Shown in pieces: positions 60,001 through 64,000 of a stretch of DNA of 64,000 nucleotides. This DNA comes from Pratylenchus scribneri (lineage: Eukaryota > Nematoda > Chromadorea > Rhabditida > Pratylenchidae), in the NCBI GenBank assembly GCA_030063045.1, contig JAQSEB010000005.1, forward strand, positions 1,625,001 through 1,689,000. The letters run 5' to 3'. The position numbers were made by a program, and so were the translations under genes. Under the pieces are notes generated by a model. It was not told the DNA's origin, searched no databases, and saw nothing but the letters and a program-made list of their open reading frames with translations. Positions within the stretch are counted from its first letter, which is position 1. Every line of letters starts with the position of its first letter.

Positions 60001-62056
60001 TTTTCATTATTAAGGTGGTTGCATTATAAATGTTGAATGCAAACAATTTTGGCCATTTGACCGCACTCAGCCGCAATTAAAAGTGACCGGAGATCACACC
60101 GAGGACATGCGCCGATCAATTGATATTGGTAGATAAATTTCTTTATATATCTGATTTTCATTAAACAAATTTTAAATTAGATAAATTAATGCCAAAAATT
60201 CAGATTTTTTAATCAAATCTCGAATAAAGACATTTTGAAAAATAATTAAAAATCAAAGAATCAATTTATTATCGCGTACTTTCTATCAAATATTTTTTGA
60301 ACTCTATATTTTTGCATAACAATCGAAAATTATAAGAAATAAACTTATAGAGAAAATTTTAATTAGTCAAAATGGTCATGCAGGAAAAAATACATTTTAA
60401 AGAAAAAATAATTATTATTTTTTATGAAAAATTTAATAATTTAAATATAAAAAAATAAGAAAAGGTAATTTCATCGGAATTGCAGTCCAAATTTTAATCT
60501 CGCATATTTTAATTCATGATTATTTAATTAGGTTTTAAATTACTTTGTTTTTAAGTTTTTACTTTCATATATTTTAATTAATTTTGTCTAAAAAATGGTT
60601 TTATAATTCTAAAAAATTAATCTAGGTCCCGTCTCCTTATCAATTTCTCGGTAAAAGTCGTCACTCGTCAATAGCTCGCCAAATTAGCAAGTTATGAATA
60701 AAATAATATCTTTTTAGTTTTTAGTGTTCTAGATCCTGAAAAAATGCCAAATTAGCAATTTGGAAAATTTATCAAATATTTTTCCGCGTCTGAAATTACT
60801 AAGGATTTCTTCTGAAAAACAAGCAGATTTTAAATTTCTCAAAATTGACTCACTAGCTTTAGTTAATTTCTGAAAAAGTAAGCACAAATTATTTGGTAAA
60901 AATGATAATTTATATATACGCATAAATGTATTTTATATAAATTTTATTCATATTTTTAAGCATACACCGTGGCCCAACAAGTGATGAAGCGCAAAGATCC
61001 GGCAAACAAATTCTTTGAACAATCACACATTCATATTGATGTGGACGTTGCAGATGTAATGTTTAAAAATAAATATTTTTAAACCCGATTCCTCTTTTTA
61101 AAGGGACCATCTGCCGGGGCTGCAATTGTATCCGCTTTATTATCACTTGCTTTAAACCACCCTATTCGAGGCATTTTAATGACAGGCGAAATTACTTTGA
61201 ATGAACAGATTTTAAAAATTGGATATCTTAAATTAAAGGTTGGTTAAAGAAATTGTAAAATAAACATTTTAAGTAAAGAATTAAACATTTAATCAAAAAG
61301 CCTCTCAGAATCTTGAATATTGGCCATTTTCTGGGCAATATTTTAGGTAATTAAGTAAATTTTAAAAAATTTTCATAAACTATTTCTTAAGAGAATTTTG
61401 ATATTAAATGATTGAGCAAAATAAATTGACAAGAAAATTATGATCAAATGGAAACTGCTCGATTTTAGTTTATTTTGCCTATTTTTGATTATAACTTTTT
61501 CCATCAAAACTCTAAACAAATAATAAATTCTTTTTAACATCTATCTATTCATCCCTTATAGACCTATAAAATGATACAAAAATTGTTAAATTAAAAAAAT
61601 AAATTGGATAAAAACATTCCGATTTTATTATTTCCACTTTAATATCCAATCAAATCAACTACTGTAATCAATTCATTTTCTAATCAATCTATTAAGCTCA
61701 ATAGAAATTTCTTTCAAATTAAAACAAATATTAGTCGAAAATCAGACTTGATTTTCTAAATAAAATTTTGATATTTTAATCACTAATTGCCATTAATTTT
61801 TCAAAAATTTATTATTTTTTAGTTGGACGCTGCAAAAATTGTGGGCTGTAATTTGGTGATTCTGCCAGAGGAGAATCGAGAGGAATTTGAGCAATTAGAT
61901 GACCTTATCAAAGAAGGCATCAACGTGGAATTTGTTTCAAATTATGATCAAATTTTTGAACTGATTTTTTCGAAATTTGTGGCAGCGATTGCAAAGAAGG
62001 ATGCGGCTGTGCAGACGCTGGAGGGAGTGGAAATTGTTGGGGGTGGCACCATTTAA
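57060..62056 (+). CDS. Divergent Lon-like protease with a degraded ATPase half
   Basis: Exons: 57060-57181, 57330-57558, 58805-58929, 58985-59284, 59487-59649, 60015-60128, 60961-61055, 61104-61238, 61823-62056. In Lon order I see a pre-AAA helix ending NYLEWL, Walker A GPDGVGKTAL, an EVCGAMPGKLIQCLKEA block, Walker B LILIDDIE (usual DE is DD), LSKVFFICSIVNYDILPGAL, SGYVMEEKMEIGKNYLIPK, then PKGMAMALAGNYYSGG, GDHTEDMRRSIDIAYTVA, the catalytic-Ser motif GPSAGAA, TGEITL and the lysine region IGYLKLKLDAAK. The proteolytic dyad is kept. Missing are the N-terminal substrate domain and the AAA+ helical lid with sensor 2. An insertion of about 7 residues sits before the DR of the Arg-finger region. 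The join from 59,284 to 59,487 makes a stop in the only obvious splice phase, so it may be a pseudogene or use an unusual splice site. Confidence 0.65.
58283..58713. repeat. Foldback element of GGTCAGT / ACTGACC units
   Basis: The left half has tandem units of GGAAAACTGGTCAGT and GGGGAAAGCTGGTC. The right half has the same units inverted (ACTGACCAGTTTTCC). The outer ends AAAATTTTCG and CGAAAATTTT are exact inverses. It lies in the Lon-like gene intron before 58,805. Confidence 0.85.
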
Positions 62057-63501
62057 TTTTTGTTCAATCCAATTATGTGAAAATGGAATAAAGGAAGATT
62101 ACGCAATTGAATAATTGTCATAATTTTAAATTTTTCTAAGGCTTTATTTTATTCATTATTTAATTTATTTTATTATTCAAGTGTGAAATTCTTAAATTTT
62201 GCTCAAATTTATTTATTATTTTATAATGAATTAAATTTAATACAATTGTCGATTCTTTCAAGCAACTACAATCTACTTTTTATTTTAATAAAAATTAAGG
62301 TTTAATTATTGTTTATTGATTATAATTCGTCGAATTTTTTAATTAAAATAAATTTATAATTTTTATGGCTCAAAATTTAATTGATTATTGGAAATATTTT
62401 GTAATTTTGTAATAAATATTTCTTAATGTAAATTTCAATAAGTCACTGTTTGAGGGAAATTGAATTTAAAAAGGAAAGTATATCACATTGAATATGAAGG
62501 CCATTTTGGACGGTGATCCATCGCAATCCGTATGAGAAACTAAGCCTCACACGAAAATTTTCCAGAGTAAATTTTGTTTTGTTGATAGCCATAGCATAGC
62601 CAGGGATGACATTTTTGATGTCTCAAAATACTGAAATTTTGGGGTGTCCATAATTTTCCGTAAATCGCAAATCAAAATTTCTATTACAAAATGGCGAAAT
62701 TTCGGGCAGAAACGAAATAAATCGAAAATCGAGGTCATTCCTTTTAGCAACACAAAAATGGCCAAAAAATAATGAGGTCAGCCAGGAGGGGACTTGGGTC
62801 TCGGAAGAGGGAGAGGGAAGTTAAGGTTGTTCTTTAAACGGCATGTTATACTAGTAAATGCACAAAAAATGATATTGCTAGAATTGATTTGATCTTTTAT
62901 CAATTTATCTATCCACAAATTCATCATTTGCCATAATCCATATTAGTTGTTGATATTGTTTATATTCTGTCTTAAAATTCTAATTCAAAATAAAATAATG
63001 AGATGAAAATTCCAACATAAATTTAAATCTTTATTCCACTAATTTTTCTTTAAAATGAAATAAATTCGATACAATATTTACAATTTGCATGTCAAATTAA
63101 TTTATTAATAAAATATTCAGAAAAATAACCGCATATTTGAAAGGGAAGGATGTAAAAATAGAAAACAAAATTAGTTTAATTAATAATTAAATTAGAATTC
63201 TATTAGAAATTTTATTGTTGCCTAAATCCGTTTTGTCAATGAGCTGAAATTATATATTAATATATTTCTCTATTTAACAGGGAAATATTCTAGGAATAGA
63301 AATATGAACAATTAATTACAACAAATTGAAAATGGTTAAAAATTAATAAAATGCTCAAAATTAATTAATTTTTCTTTGGTAAAAAATATAGTGGAAAACA
63401 ATGTAAATTCTGAAGAGGGGAATATACAAAGATCATCGAATCATTTAAAATTTATTATTAAATTAATTCAAATTTTTAATCAATATGCCAATAGCAAAAA
63501 T
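62057..63501. other. Convergent spacer
   Basis: AT-rich 3' flanks of the Lon-like gene and the Gln-rich gene. The open frame at 62,547-62,765 has no support. No RNA gene is recognised. Confidence 0.45.
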
Positions 63502-64000
63502 TCAGACAACGGCTAATTCAGGTTCAGAATTGTCCACCAATGCCTGTTGAATTTGTTGTTGTTGCTGAACAGCTTGTTGGACAATGGCTGTGGCCAATTG
63601 CTGGGTGGCATTGGCATTGTTGGCATCCTCCCTTTGTTGTTGTCTTTGTTGAAATTGTTGGAGGAGAATTGGGCCCAACATCATCAAATCAGCCGATGAT
63701 GGTTCCCTGCCATTTTCAGTTGTCCTTTCTCCAAATTGCGGTTGGTCCATCAAAATTTCCATTTGTGTGCCAAATGTTGATGAAGGGGCTAAAGGAGGAG
63801 GCGATGTTTTTATTGGCAATGATGATGGCTGATTATTGGTCACTTGGATTGGCTAAAATTGAATCAAATATTAAATATTAATGAATGAATCAAATAACCC
63901 ACCAATTGATCAGCCAAAATCGATGAATTTGGCAACAATTTTGATAATAATTGGGTCAAAATAGAGGAGGAATTTTGTTGATTATCTAGCATTGATGAAG
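63502..64000 (-). CDS. Gln-rich protein, 3' end only
   Basis: Two minus-strand exons, 64000-63903 (cut by the window) and 63852-63502, read in phase and stop at 63,502. The sequence is low complexity: a Ser/Leu segment (LLSKLLPNSSILADQL), a Pro/Ser segment, then Gln runs (QQFQQRQQQRE, QQAVQQQQQIQQAL). Such tails are common in nuclear or RNA-associated proteins, but no domain is visible in this part, so no function is proposed. Confidence 0.55.

Noticed and set aside
63540..63881. Plus-strand ORF of 113 residues
   Set aside because: It is the antisense shadow of the Gln-rich minus-strand exon.
1..64000. tRNA, rRNA, snRNA or spliced-leader RNA genes
   Set aside because: No stretch with a convincing set of conserved boxes was seen by eye. 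A covariance-model scan would be decisive.

Overview
The window is AT-rich eukaryotic DNA with many small genes split by short GT-AG introns (40 bp up to about 2 kb), transcribed from both strands. I read it as nematode nuclear DNA. The evidence is an invertebrate-type lysozyme, a STAT with a nematode-like layout, seven-transmembrane chemoreceptor-like genes, eroded tandem receptor copies and F-box-like genes. The base composition would suit an AT-rich tylenchine, such as a root-knot-nematode-like genome, but that placement is a guess. I rebuilt gene models by hand, joining exons only where splice sites, phase and homology agreed.

Layout. 371-8,450 (+): STAT transcription factor in 18 exons. 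9,775-10,885 (-): small secreted NlpC/P60-like hydrolase. 12,218-13,955 (+): secreted fusion of an M15-like metallopeptidase and an i-type lysozyme. These two peptidoglycan-active genes are divergent and share a 1.33 kb intergenic region with a duplicated module carrying TGATAA sites. 14,646-17,810 (-): a 325-aa seven-transmembrane receptor with a 25-bp minisatellite in one intron. 17.8-23.0 kb: repeats and no clear gene. 23,015-27,036 (+) and 27,826-32,319 (-): two tail-to-tail paralogues with FLYWCH/WRKY-GCM1-type zinc fingers. 34.4-40.1 kb: degraded tandem fragments of a second receptor family among about 200-bp repeats. 40,632-45,903 (-) and 46,559-51,463 (+): a head-to-head pair of F-box-like paralogues, the first intact and the second apparently broken. 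53,351-55,262 (+): a small multi-span membrane protein. 57,060-62,056 (+): a divergent Lon-like protease with a damaged ATPase half. 63,502-64,000 (-): the 3' end of a Gln-rich gene.

Mobile DNA is plentiful and almost all of it is short and non-autonomous. There are two hAT-like elements in introns of the F-box-like gene, and two long-inverted-repeat elements that both begin GGCAATCC and both have perfect 8-bp target duplications, one on each side of the first FLYWCH exon. There is also a TA-flanked element, a near-perfect 32-bp-stem hairpin, two families of palindromic repeats scattered through introns and spacers, and several minisatellites.

The most interesting locus is 9.7-14.0 kb. It looks like a compact antibacterial or bacteria-digesting module: two different peptidoglycan peptidases and a muramidase. 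Two of the three are made as one secreted precursor with furin-type sites between the parts.
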